From positions 70,488,172 to 70,552,171 of the forward strand of contig CM056744.1 of assembly GCA_029851415.1 (NCBI GenBank): 64,000 nt of DNA. Reading direction: 5' to 3'. Source of the DNA: Eretmocerus hayati. Taxonomy: Eukaryota; Arthropoda; Insecta; Hymenoptera; Aphelinidae. Position 1 is the stretch's first letter; each line of letters begins with the position of its first letter. The notes beneath the pieces were generated by a model. It was given only the letters and a program-made list of their open reading frames with translations, was not told the origin of the DNA and ran no database searches. This document shows, in pieces, positions 51,821 to 63,670 of this stretch. A program made the position numbers and the translations under genes.

Positions 51821-52521
51821 TACGTCGAGATGACGCGTATGAGCCTAGTGGCAAGCTCACAAAATCTACTTTCGATTGAGAGAAGGATACTTCTTGATTT
51901 TTTGTGGAAGGTAGATTAAATGAATGGGATAACTTACATTTGTTCTGCTGTTGACCAGGCAGTAGATCACCGTATTTATTGACACTTTCAAAATTCAAAT
52001 TATCCACAAATGATGGGTTCGATGAGTCTTCTATGGACTTCCAAAAAAAGTTCTCAATCAGTTGATGATTGTATTATCTTGATACACGTATGTGTCAATT
52101 ATATGAATCAAATAAAATTGTATCTTTTCCTTGCTAAATTCTTGAGAGTTGAGATTTTAAATATGTGTGAATCTGAAATATACTTAGATTTTTAATTACA
52201 ACAATTGAATTGCGCGGGCCGGAGCGATCGCACGTGAATGAGATATAATTGTCGAAAGCTGTGGCTCACGGAGTCGCGACGATGCCTGGTTCGTGCTTAC
52301 AACTAACTCTTAAGTCCAGACGCGGGACATTTATTGAACTTTTCTGCTGATGCAGAATTTCCAAAAAGTGGATCGCGCCACAACGTGAAACACGCTCTGA
52401 CTCAATATCATTGTTTTGTTCTGATGGCTCGGTGTGCTGTCCGACTTACAAAATATGCTTACACTAAATATACACTTTTTGATTATTGATTTCTTGAAAA
52501 GTTACGTATTAAGACGTAACA
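51818..52521 (-). repeat. LTR (5' copy in element orientation)
   Basis: 704 bp direct repeat partner of 45207-45910, followed by the ATCT duplication. Confidence 0.93.
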
Positions 52522-52525
52522 ATCT

Positions 52526-52613
52526 ACGGAAGCCGAGGTGGCTCACCGCTCGCACTCATAGCGATACAATTGGAACGCGCGGCACGTGGTCGGATCGCAT
52601 AGCGCTCTGACCG
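52526..52613 (+). pseudogene. DUF4817-like ORF, 3' part after the LTR element
   Basis: Continues the frame of 45037-45206 once the retroelement and one copy of ATCT are discounted: LRKPRWLTARTHSD and on to a stop. The final codons lie in a GATCGCA/CGCTCTGA-rich segment resembling the repeat at 53766-53892. Confidence 0.55.
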
Positions 52614-53182
52614 AGCGCCACGCGATCTTCAACAAAAAAAAAAAATTATTTGTGGATTTACGCAGGGAAATTATTCACGAGAGTTCATTGTTTGTTCGTA
52701 AATTTAGTCCTAACCCACTGACGCAGAGGTATCTGCATTCCCCCACGTTCATGAAAAACTCAATTCCGGAGGATTCCTTGAGTTGGTCATAAATGAGACG
52801 TTCCTCAGCTCATTATGCAGATTTTTCACTTTCCTATAGGTAGAAAAATTTGAGACGAGTACGAGCTTCCGCTTTGTAATCAGATCTCCCAATTCTGCAA
52901 TGATCTACTCAAAAATGGGTCTTTCTACACGTGGAGGCAATAAGGTACACCCTTACGAGGGCTCTTCTTTTTTGGGAAAATTGAGACATCTCGACTTCAC
53001 TTGATCAAGTCAAGATTTACCTAAGCTCGTCCCAAAGGATTCAAAAGAAGCTTCAAAGAGAGCTAAAGTACGTTATAATTTCATTAAGATGGGTAAACGT
53101 TCATAGCAATCCAATAACAGTTCGTTCTATTCAAACCCCCCTACTTCATTTGATCCGAGTAGCACTGTCATTAGCGTTCTTA

Positions 53183-53720
53183 CCGTGTTTTGCCTATTAC
53201 AAACCGCTGTCCAAATATAAGCCACCCTCCAAATATAAGCCACCCCCAAAGAAAAGTCAGTCTCCGAATATAAGCCGCCTGAATGAAAGCTAGATCTTGA
53301 GAGGAATGTATAAGTTCAACGGTAAATAATGCTTGCTCCTCCCTTTAACAATAGGTGAGACAGTTCAATCAGGCGAGTCTTTGCTGATCATTTGTCACAA
53401 AGTCAACAGTGACTATAATTCACATGATCAATGAATATGAGTGATAAATTGAATATATGAGTAATTAATTATCATCTTTTGATTGTGGACAAAAAGCCGA
53501 GAATTTTTTAGTATGTGAAACTCACGTATGCAATAATGTGTAATAGCCATTGATTGGCACTTCATTTGTAAATTTGAATAACACTTGATTTTTATACTTG
53601 ATTTAAATGAATTTTTGACGATAAAATATTCGTCTGGGAATATAAGCCACCCTCCAAATATACGCCATGCTTCAGAGCCAAAAAAATTATAAACCATGGC
53701 TTATAATAGGCCAAACACGG
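53183..53720. mobile_element. TA-flanked MITE (CCGTGTTTGGCC... termini)
   Basis: Left end CCGTGTTTTGCCTATTACAA and right-end complement CCGTGTTTGGCCTATTATAA, flanked by TA (53181-53182 and 53721-53722). Inside, AAATATAAGCCACCCTCC-type repeats recur near both ends. 538 bp, no transposase: a Tc1/mariner-type non-autonomous element. Confidence 0.78.
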
Positions 53721-53765
53721 TATCATCATGCGTCAATTCATAAATTTATTTTTTCTTGTTCAAGA

Positions 53766-53892
53766 TCGCGTGGCGCGCAGTCGGATCGCACTGGGCTCTG
53801 ATCGCTCAGCACGCGGTCGGATCGCACTGCGGTCTGATCGCTCTGCACGCGGTCGGATCGCACTGCGCTCTGATCGCGCGGCGCGCGATCTG
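53766..53892. repeat. ~42 bp GC-rich tandem repeat
   Basis: About three copies of GCGGTCGGATCGCACTGCG followed by CTCTGATCGCTC. A diverged relative is at 52560-52630. Confidence 0.8.
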
Positions 53893-56800
53893 TAACCAAA
53901 ACTAACAAATGTATGAATTGCCAAGTGAAAATTGGGGCATCAATGATAAAGTGGCATGCTTGGATGATCAATCACGAGGCAAGCGAGCCCAGGTCTATCC
54001 ACCTAGTCTCAAGACTTAGCATGATTGTGTTCGTGGAAATTGGAAATCGTTATGTGACACCCTCGGTGACACCTGAATTTGCGCTTGGAATATTAACGGA
54101 ATTATAAATGGCGATTAACCACAGATGGAACGATGAAATGTAAAAATTATCTTCTTGAATCACTCGGCATTCTCAAGTATGATCTCCTGCCAGAAAAATT
54201 TTCCTACAAATTCGAGGAAACTACTAATTAATATGACCATTCTCAGTAGGAATTGAAATTGAGTCAAAATTTGTGAGGGTATAATGTGTGCATGTAAGTG
54301 GGACTATTCGGAAGTTACCCATAAGAACAAATCCTTCAGATTCTCTCGTAGTTGAGAGAAGTTGGTGGAAACTCTAGAGTTGGAATAAATTATCCAGAAA
54401 TCTCCGAATCCGAAGGAACCACCCCAAAATCCCTGATTGGAAGAACTATTCGTGAGTCGCATCAATTTTGATCGTTTTCACTAGGGCTTTTCAAACATTT
54501 CTTTCAGATATTTTCTTTCGAGCTAGGAAATTTTGCATAGCCTCGAACAAGGCAAAAACTCGTAGATACTTCTTTTAACACCGAAAATTCTCGTTCAATA
54601 TTCTTTTAGGTTGTTATATTCTTGTAAATATTAAAAGAAGCGGTTTTTACGCCACTTCTGATCGTGGAGCTGACTGAAAATGACCAATAACGAATGAGGC
54701 AAGAGAAATACTCTACAGGCATCGTCATTCTCACGGATAAGTAATAGGCCCAATAGTGGCAATGTTCGTGGCTGTGCGCTCTCATGACAAAAGTATATCG
54801 AGGAAGTCGTAAACTACCAATATGATGAGGGTGTCTGGGGGAGCAAGGCTGAGACTGAGCGTTATCGGAAAAACAGCTGCAAGAAGCAGAGAGATTTTGG
54901 TATACTATAAGCAAAGAAAATTCATGACTGAGCCATTGAATTCTGAACTCCAGGACTTCAGTAAGGGCCTGTCCATATTGGCATCGATAATCTTAATGTA
55001 ATTTATACATGTAAGCTCGTATAATGAGCCTCATGCATCTCGAAGGGCAAACTTTGAATTACTTCCTTTCCATTTTTCTATGCGCGTGGGTGAATTTATA
55101 TCAAATGTTGACGTTTCTTGCGTTGTGTCATCGTGGCAATAATTGAGCCGAGAGTGTGGTGCGAGGTCTTGAAGTGTAAAATCAAAGTGCAGCAGGTGAA
55201 CAATAGTAAATAATGTACCCGAGTACCGCAATCGCGGGTTTTCATGAAGAGTGCCTGCAAACACGAGTCATGGAAAGCCGCGATTGTGGCACGAGGTGCA
55301 TATGATTTCTTAAAGTTACCCGCAATGTCCTAGATGGTAGCTGGGCGACTATGAAATTTCTTTCAAAAGTCTCTGGTCTCGCCTCTGGTTCACTTTCATC
55401 AATTTCGTTTTCACTGAAAAAAAATATAGTATAGAAAAATTTCCATAACATGCGAATCAACGTTTATCCCTTGCAAAATAATCTGAAGGAGATTTAAATT
55501 GCCTAGATAAAAACAAAATTAAAAAAAACTTTTATCCCTAATCCCTACCTATTCCTCGAGGAACTATTCTCGTCAAATGTTCTACAACTTGGAAGGGATT
55601 TGCCGTACTACAATCACACATGTTGAATGCATGGGGTGGCAAGTTCCGAGATAAAGAATGCATGACCCATGAACAGTTACTCACTTATAGATCTGTGATT
55701 GTAGTCCAGTGAATATTTTCTACTATTAATAATATTTTGAGCGATTTGTATCTCGAGAAATGAATAAAGATTGGGTACTAGAGTCATTTCAAAGTTTTTC
55801 AAAAATTCTTCTGTATCACTTTTTTTGCACAAAAGCAAAGTTTCAGAGCGTATCTTCAACGATTCTGATTCTCAGCCTTCTGAGTCATTAGCTCGATTTC
55901 ATTGTTGATATTAAGCCATGAAAACCGAGACTATCTGAAGGCAGGTTGATAGTTTTTTTTTTTTCACTTCTTTGGAGGTTCCAATTAGGCAAAATGCACG
56001 CAGAATCTCATAAAACATTCTAGAATGTCAGTTATTAGTCCCGTTATACAGAGCGTCATGTTGAGATTTCTCACAAATTTGGTTATTTATGAATATTCTA
56101 GGCGAGCATTCCTGGTACAGAGAGTGCTATTTACACCACTGAAAAATCTCGTGGACTCAAACCCGATTAAAAACTCAGAAAACGTAAAATACTGTTTGTA
56201 CAGTGACGAGTCATTTTTATCAATTTTGAAATTTGGCCCAACGATGTTTTGAAAGTGGTCGGGAACGTCGGAAACTGTTGATAGACCTCAACATACATAC
56301 AAAACATTTAGGTATCCCTTAAGGCAAGATGATGGATCCTTGAGGGGCATGAAATATTGACATGGAGAATAATGAGATTCAACACATTGTTGATGGGTCC
56401 TGCAGGACCCATGCGGCGCTCATGAGTTAATAGTGGAAGCAGTGGAAAAAGCAGAGATTGTTTCGAGAAAACAATTGTCCGAGTAAATTGAATCGACTGA
56501 TTTATCACGGGGTCGAATGTGCGTCTCGTCAACGATTACCCATTACAATTCCACAGCCGAATGATTTGTGAATAGTAACCCAGACACAAATGGCTCAAAA
56601 TTTTTTCATCGATGAAAAAACTCTTTATATCCTGGTTCAGTATTGAAATTTGCATTCTTCAAACCAAAAAAATCCGAATAAGTCAGAAACAATGCCTTCT
56701 GAGAAAAAAACCAGAATAATTTTTTTTTCGAATGCCCCGAATTATCTCGAAATTAGACTCGGGAAAATTTGTTTCGAATATTAGCTTAAACAATCTCGGT

Positions 56801-57442
56801 TTCAACAAGTCTGCATCCAAATTTGACTCAGAACCATACGTATCCTGGACCAAAAGGGTCTTACGGAGAGTTTCACACAAGAAAATTTCATCAGCCTACT
56901 TTTTAAAGCGGTGGGGGTATATCTCTTTCGTCGTAAATTATGTAGATACAGAGACTGGAAATAAGATATCGTGCTTTAAACATCTTGACTCCGGTTGATG
57001 AAACAAAATATGTATATTATTTCAACGTGATGGTGATTTTTCAAAAGTTGGCGTCACGCTAAAGGTCTGAAATCGCACATATTATAACTAGGATACCTCG
57101 GTCGAGTCAACAACAATAGAAGACTATATTCGTAAGTAATGGCTTTGACAAAAATTTCGGAGAGAGTCTGACTATGTCTCCTTCCTCCACTTCTCTCTTT
57201 CTATCTCTCTTTCTCTTTCGCCTCCATCTTCTTTTCCTTCATCTTCTAGTATTCGTCGGCTCGTTTTTTTTCCTCCGTCCTCACCCAAAACTATTAACCT
57301 TGGCCTCGACAGAGCAATCAAGTTCGAGATTTGTAAAAAGGCACGAACACGCAATTATTGTTTCCAGATGGAATCGGTTTGATAACCGCACGATAATTGT
57401 TCTGCTATCGATAAATTGACTCATCAGAGGCAAATGTAGTGT
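53893..57442. other. No gene recognised
   Basis: AT-rich with short open frames. 57170-57290 is a pyrimidine-rich (CT) tract. A short inverted pair, ACGCAATTATTG / ATAATTGT, lies near 57348-57400. Confidence 0.4.
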
Positions 57443-58431
57443 GGGTGCCCACCGATGCTCCCGTATGCACTTCATTTGCCCCGGAAAATCTCCACAATTT
57501 CCTACGTATTTTGACGCGCTGAATCGATTTTTCGAGGTCGTTTTCCCAAATTTCAGTAACTTTCCTTGTTTTAACAATTTTGTTTACAAAATTGAGGTTT
57601 TTTGCCAATATCTCGAGTTATATGCATTTCTTGGGAAAGTCTCATCGGATGAAAGTTGTAGATCGTAAGAATTTCTACAAAAAAGGTCTCCACAAGTTGC
57701 TTGAGAAATGAAAACCCCAGTCGGAAAGAGCGCGAAAAGCGCTCGGCGCGGTTAACATCGTTAACATGCGTTTAAATGGAGCTGTCGACAGTGCACTGTT
57801 TGATGCACTGCCATTTTCACAATTTTCATTTTTTTGCGAAGCGACCTGGCTCATGTTGTAGAGGAACAAGTCTACTTTGATATGGTACGAATAAGACTTT
57901 AAAGGGATCGAATAATTTCGGACTTTTGACGAGACAGAAAACAAATCGAGCGGAGGGGATACATGTGTGCGTGTGCGACAAGCACACGCACATAGTGTAT
58001 GAGCACTATAAGAAGCCCATCGCAACATGAGCCAGGTCGCTTCGCAAAAAAATAAAAATTGTGAAAATGGCAGTGCATCAAACAGCGCACTGCCGATGGC
58101 TCCATTTAAACGCGTGTTAACCGCGCCGAGCGCTTCTCGCGCTCTTCCCGACTGGGGTTTTCATTCCCCAGGAAACTTGTGGGGACCTTTTGTGTGGAAA
58201 TTCTTACGATCTACAACTTTGACTCGATGAGACTTTCCCGGAAAATGCATATAACTCGAGTTATTGGCAAAAAACCTCAATTTTGTAAACAAAATTGTTA
58301 ATAACAAAGAAAGTTACTGAAATTTGGGAAAACGACCTCAAAAGATCGATTCAGCTCGGCAAAATACGTAGGAATACGTGAAGATTTTCCGGGGCAAATG
58401 AAGTGCATACGGGAGCATCGGTGGGCGCCCA
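57443..58431. mobile_element. Fold-back element 3 (inverted repeat with ~165 bp loop)
   Basis: Left arm 57443-57857 (GGGTGCCCACCGATGCTCCC ... GCGAAGCGACCTGGCTCATG) is the inverted counterpart of about 58022-58431 (CATGAGCCAGGTCGCTTCGC ... GGGAGCATCGGTGGGCGCCC). The central segment about 57858-58021 is single-copy. Arms match closely with scattered substitutions. Open frames in the arms mirror each other and are not coding. No target duplication resolved. Confidence 0.85.
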
Positions 58432-59002
58432 GACTAATGATACGAAGTTGCTAACTCTGGATAATGTAAAACTAACCAGAAATTCATCTCCCCGATTCAG
58501 AGGTGATCCGGCGTGTCCACAATTTAAAGTGTAGTTACTGCCAATCTCACTTCACCACCAACAATTCCAAAATTCACTTCAATGTGATGTGACGTTTCTC
58601 TGGGCTGGCAACAAACCAGTTTCCAGGCTTGAAGATCCCCATGAGTTCTGGGTTTGGTCTTCCCGCTTCTTCGACAATGAGGGTAGGTCACATGGGTGCT
58701 TCGGAACTGAATTTGTGGCCACCAACCATATGATCTCATCAATCGGGCATAAAAAAGCTATATTATAAGACCTATGAAAATGGGTTATTGATAGTTCAAA
58801 CACACCGCAAGAACGGCGAAATCCATGCCAAAACATCTTATCAAATCACTCTCCGAAATACGCGCTCGATAGTTGCGTGCAGAGGTGATGAATGTACAAT
58901 CACGTCATGGAATAACATCAGATGTACTCAATATAAGGCCCCGATTGATATGCACCGTATGTTATGGTCGAATTCAGGTTTGACTTTGATGTAAGGTAAG
59001 TA
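58432..59002. other. No gene recognised
   Basis: Unassigned; short frames on both strands without known motifs. Confidence 0.4.
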
Positions 59003-59004
59003 TA

Positions 59005-60107
59005 CCCAACTTGCCCCCATATGCCGATCTCAGAAATGAGCACTCGTTGACCTTCGCGCATATTTTTTTTACGTTCGCTAAGTTAAAATATGAGAAAGTC
59101 TATGTTAAAATCTGTCAAAAATCGTTCATGTTAAACTATGAGGAATTAAGTGGTTTTGGATCGATTCCGAATCATTTCTGCGCTCCCCGGGGAATTTAAA
59201 GTGATTTTTCAATTTTCGTGATTACTTGGCTGAGAAAGCACCGAGGGAATCGCCTTCGGTAAAATCGGTGCCAAATTCTTTGAGTTTAACCAATCTTAAC
59301 GTATCTTAGCGCATTCCATTTATTGTCTCAAGACCTTCAAAATCCGCTTCTCAGATGTGCAAAACTCTGATTTGGAGCGATTTTATGCGCGAAACTCGAA
59401 GATGATTTGAGAAACAAGAAGGCCGACATCGGAGTGTACCCAACATGACCCCATATGGTTATCTCGGAAAGGCGTGCAGCATGGCTATTTTTACCTCTGA
59501 CAGCCTAAATTACCGCGTCAAAATAAGTCGGAAACAGTGTCTTGGGCCAGCTAAAAGCTCCAAATGTCGCTGCAGGGTAGAAAAAACAGATTGATACGAT
59601 TTTATGCCCCCGATTCACATTGTCTTAGGGTGATGACAGACAACCCGCTACGACACGAATCTCATGACACGACGCGACGCGACACCGCCCGACACGGCAC
59701 CCAATCCATTCTTGTGAACCCGACCATGGATGTATTTGAATTATTTTCACATTACCAGTCATGATTTATGGAAATGAGTCAAATCCATCGATGGTTGAGT
59801 TTGCAGGATTAGATTTAGTGCCGTGGCGGGCGATGTCGCGTCGCGTCGTGTCGTGAGATTCATGTCGTAGCGGGTTGTCTGTTATCACCCTTGTTATGGG
59901 AGCGATTCGGGTACACACTTTCGTAAACTCTCAAAAAGTCACCTTTTGGGAGAATTCAAACAGCTCGGCTCCAGTTCATTCAAATTGAACGTCTCCTAGC
60001 TCATTTTGAAGGTCTTGTGACAAGCTTCAAAATGAGTTGAGGTACATTGGAAAATATTGAGAAGAGCCAGACTTATTAAGAAAATGGCTTAATGGGGGCA
60101 AGTTGGG
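59005..60107. mobile_element. TA-flanked MITE (CCCAACTTGCCCCCA termini) containing a nested MITE
   Basis: TACCCAACTTGCCCCCA at 59003-59019 is exactly complementary to 60093-60109; both ends abut TA. An internal near-copy of the end (GTGTACCCAACATGACCCCA) is at about 59435. The body is interrupted by the MITE at 59627-59891. No transposase. Confidence 0.8.
59627..59891. mobile_element. Palindromic MITE, copy 2 (nested)
   Basis: Same ends as 22574-22820 (AGGGTGATGACAGACAACCC ... GGGTTGTCTGTTATCACCCT), with longer GACGCGACGCGAC / GTCGCGTCGCG inner arms. Confidence 0.85.
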
Positions 60108-60109
60108 TA

Positions 60110-62119
60110 CACTGACCTCATTATATAGCTAAAGAGTGATTTCACGAGAAAACAATACACCAAAAAATGGGTTGTTCTCGGACTCTTTTTCAAGTAAACT
60201 GTTTCGGGTTTATTGATCAAAAGATGAACATCTGCCACCATGAAACAATTGTTTTAGATTTCTTTAGGAAAATTTAGTAACTTTTTTTATTGAAATCGTT
60301 ATAGCTCAGCAGCAACGTTAGATAGGGGGAAGTTGATTCAACGCGCCACTTCAGAACATCGGTTTCCATCTCATCTCGCTTGAATAGGGGCGCACATTGA
60401 TGAGTCCTAGTCATTGAAGCTTCAATATTCTAAAATTTCATTCCTATATTATGGGATGATGATTGATCTAAAAAGGTACACGATGAGATGTCGGACACGC
60501 GTCGTTTCTAAATTCAATGATGTGAAACATGTACATTGAAGCATAAATTATGTATTACGTTCAGGCGCTTCGATTTCTTCTGACTCCTTTGTTTATACAC
60601 TATGCAGCAAATACTTAACCGTACACGTGATACTACCATCTGCATGCATGTTGGCGAAATGTTCCTCTCGATCTCGATGAATACGAGGGTAAATAGCTCG
60701 TCTCCGTAGAAAATGCACATATAAAAAGAATGAGGAGACCTTGATTATTGACGAAGAGGATAATGAAATTAAAACGTAATGTTCCACTAGGCTCGGGCAT
60801 AGAAAAAGTATTTCTGAAGTCGTATCAAAATCGGAAGTCTCTTGAAACTCGGGCTTGTGACTTTTTCAGAGAAAAACACACGAAGCATAATATGTACCAG
60901 TTGAGGCTCACCGATACTCGGCGCAGCTATGAGTCTGATGTATGTCTATTCATGTCGTTTTCAGCGTATTGCTTAGTATATTTTGAAGCCGATTCCAAGA
61001 CATTTGAAATAAGCTCTGGTTTGATTCCAGAGAAATAGAATAATGTCACTTACTTAATGGAATAATATAATTCGGCTCTTCTCAGTTGTGACTTCATGTG
61101 TCCATTTCATCACAAAGATGTAGAATTTATTTTAGGACATGGTGGAAATGATCGTGTTCACCAGCGTTGGGGCTATCATGATCAACCCGTACTTCTTTCC
61201 TTCTATACGAGAGATCAACATCTCGCAGTTCCATTATGGATAGTACATGGCGTTACTCAAAACTCGATGGGAATACAGGAAGTTTTATTAAGGACGTTCG
61301 CCATCTTTTCCAAGGTCTTGGACCCCTTCTTCCCATTGTTACTTGTGGTCACGTTTTTTGAAGATGACACCCCCCTCTTTTAAGGATGTCCCAATTTTTC
61401 AAAATTTTTGTTAGGTAAGTGTATCCAACATGTCCTCATCAACCCATTATCAACAACTCTGGTCTATCTCAACATTTTCAACGTACTTTGGGTAATTTTG
61501 AAGCTTGTTTCCAGGCCATCGAATCGAGTTGGAGCGGATTTCATTTCAAACTACCAGAGCTGAGCTATCGTAATTATTCCGAAGAGTGGTGTTTGCGATT
61601 TTGAGGAAGGTTATATCCAACATACCCCATCAAGCCATTTTTTCAACATCTCTGGTCTACCTAAATATTTTTCAACGTATCTCAACTCATTTTGAAGCAT
61701 TTTTCAAGACCTTTCAAATGAGCTGAAGTACGTCATTATTTTTCAACGATCATCGAGTCGAACTGTTATAATTTGCCCAGAAGAAACAATGTCAATCGAC
61801 TATAAGTGCGTGAAATCGTTTTAATTTCCGTGCAACCACATTTCGAGTTTCTCATCAGCTCATATCACTATTTCTAACCTATTTTGACGCGATGAACATG
61901 ATCTGAGGGGTGAAAAAGGTCACGCTGCACACCCTTCCAAAACAGCGATATGTTGGATACAAACCAATTTTGGCCGTCATATCTTGTAAGCGATCTCAGT
62001 CTAATGATCATGAAATCGCTCTAAACCCGAGATATGCAACTTTAAAAAGTGATTCTGAAGGTCTTCAAAAAATGAATGATGGATTAGAGAAAATTGAGAT
62101 TGGCGTTATCGGATCAAAT
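60110..62119. other. Degenerate copies of the CCCAACTTGCCCC family, no gene
   Basis: Partial terminal motifs near 61414 (GTGTATCCAACATGTCCTCA), 61608 (TATATCCAACATACCCCATC) and 61944, each followed by a similar AACATCTCTGGTCTACCT / CATTTTGAAGC..TTTTC stretch, suggest decayed, rearranged copies. Confidence 0.5.
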
Positions 62120-62345
62120 TTGTGAACCGTGGAATTTCCTACAAAAAAGGTCCGTACGTATTTCCTGTGGGAAATGGAGATCCTGCCCAAAAATGCGCAA
62201 AAAGCACTCGGCGCGGTTAACGTGCATTCAAATAGGACTCTCAACGTTGCATTGTCAGATGCGGTGCCAATTTGACAGTTGTCATTTTCTGACTAAGTGA
62301 CCAAGTGCATCTTGGAGAGGATGAGATTTACTCAAAGATGGCACA
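62120..62345. repeat. Partial relative of fold-back element 3
   Basis: Shares AATT.CCTACAAAAAAGGT, AAAAGCACTCGGCGCGGTTAAC and CAGATGC.GTGCCA landmarks with the left arm of 57443-58431, in the same order but more diverged. Only one arm is present. Confidence 0.6.
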
Positions 62346-63430
62346 AGTCGTATCTCCCTGATATGAGAACAAAGCCCTTATTCGAACATGGCTCAGCAGA
62401 ACGAGGAAAAAGTGTGTCAAAACGTTAACGCCTAAAAAAATTTAACGAGTCTGTTCAAGAGTAGGAGTATACTCGTTGGCGCCTCGCAGGTCACGACGGA
62501 TAGAATATATAGAACACATCATTCAGCCCCTTTGACTTTTCGGGCACTTACGATATAGGTATAGGTATCCATATGTGGTTGGCAATCGGCATTATGAATG
62601 AAACTAAATCGTTGTTTTTGAGCTCTTGGTTGTATTTGTATGTAACTTGGTTACATCCACATATACAGAAAATCTATGAGCATTTTCTGAGCGTGCGATC
62701 GCACCATCAGTAGAAACGCGGCTGCTGTGCGAGACACTTCACGCTAGCCACCAACAAGCTACGTATCTTACAATTTCACAGAAAAGTGGAAGGTGGTGGC
62801 CTCGAACTTTTTTTTCTGGTGTACAGGAAGACTCCAAAACGACCACGAGCTCAACTTTTGAGACCACCTCACCCTGCAAAATCATGATGAAAGAACGGAA
62901 AAGTTCGCAAGGTAAGTTATTTTGAACTTTCAATTAACAACAAGTAACAATGAGTCAAAATTGTTGTCCCGATTGCAACACATGACCCGTCCAGAAATAA
63001 TCAGTACATGATCATGTATAATCAAGCTCGATCAGCCCCTGGTACTTGGTCATGCTTGATCGTGCACCCAAATTCAACCGAAGAACATATAAAAATAAAT
63101 GTTTTCTCCTTCGCAATTTTTCTCTAAAACTTAGACGGAGATTGAGTTCTCGGATTCAAATCCGTTTCCAGAATTGTTCCATCGTGACATAATTATGAAT
63201 ATCATTGTGGAATAGCTTGTTTAGGGTATTTTCCTCCAATTGCTGCCCTACGAATTAATTTCTTTTGATTCGAGACCTTTGGATCTATAGCAGGAAGGAA
63301 TAATAGTTTCAAATGATGAGATTCATGGAATTCGTGTGTTGATTCTAGTTTCCGTGAAACATTGTTCATTATTTCCAAGTGTACATATAATTTTGCATCT
63401 AGTCGCGTAGAATCAATATTTTTGCAACCA
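62346..63430. other. No gene recognised
   Basis: Unassigned. A short palindromic patch of TGATCATG / CATGATCA-like words lies at 63000-63060. Confidence 0.4.
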
Positions 63431-63431
63431 T

Positions 63432-63670
63432 GTGCGTGAAGTTAGTGCGTAAAGACCATTTTTTCGGTGCGTAAGGAAAAACTTCACGCACATCGAATAG
63501 CGAAAAATATCGTACGAAACGACTTCGATACTTTACGCACTGTCGGAAACCTTACACACTCGAGTAACACTTTACGCACTGTTGAGATTCCTTTATACGC
63601 ATGAGCGATAGCGAGTGTCATCCTCGGTTGTCCCCCTCGTGTGCGTAAACATTTCCGGCAGTGCGTAAAG
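63432..63670. repeat. Iterated GTGCGTAAAG motif in both orientations
   Basis: Ten exact or near copies: forward at 63432, 63445, 63467, 63641 and 63661; reverse (CTTTACGCAC) at 63482, 63531, 63551, 63570 and 63591. Order is three forward, five reverse, two forward. Confidence 0.75.

Larger units (their letters stand above)
45207..52521 (-). mobile_element. LTR retroelement with gag-like and env-like frames, no pol seen
   Basis: 7315 bp, bounded by two 704 bp LTRs (45207-45910 and 51818-52521) that begin TGTTACGTC and end GACGTAACA and differ at about 17 positions by eye. The 4 bp target duplication ATCT is at 45203-45206 and 52522-52525. Orientation is minus: a purine tract (CCGGGGAGG on the minus strand) abuts the left LTR, and a TGG-type primer site lies 2 nt inside the right LTR. 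The inside has gag-like and envelope-like frames on the minus strand. No reverse transcriptase, RNase H or integrase motif was seen, so it must move in trans if at all. Gypsy/errantivirus-like or BEL/Pao-like origin is undecided; a 4 bp duplication fits Gypsy. Confidence 0.85.

Noticed and set aside
57405..58230. Mirrored open frames around 57.4-58.2 kb
   Set aside because: Explained by the arms of fold-back element 3.
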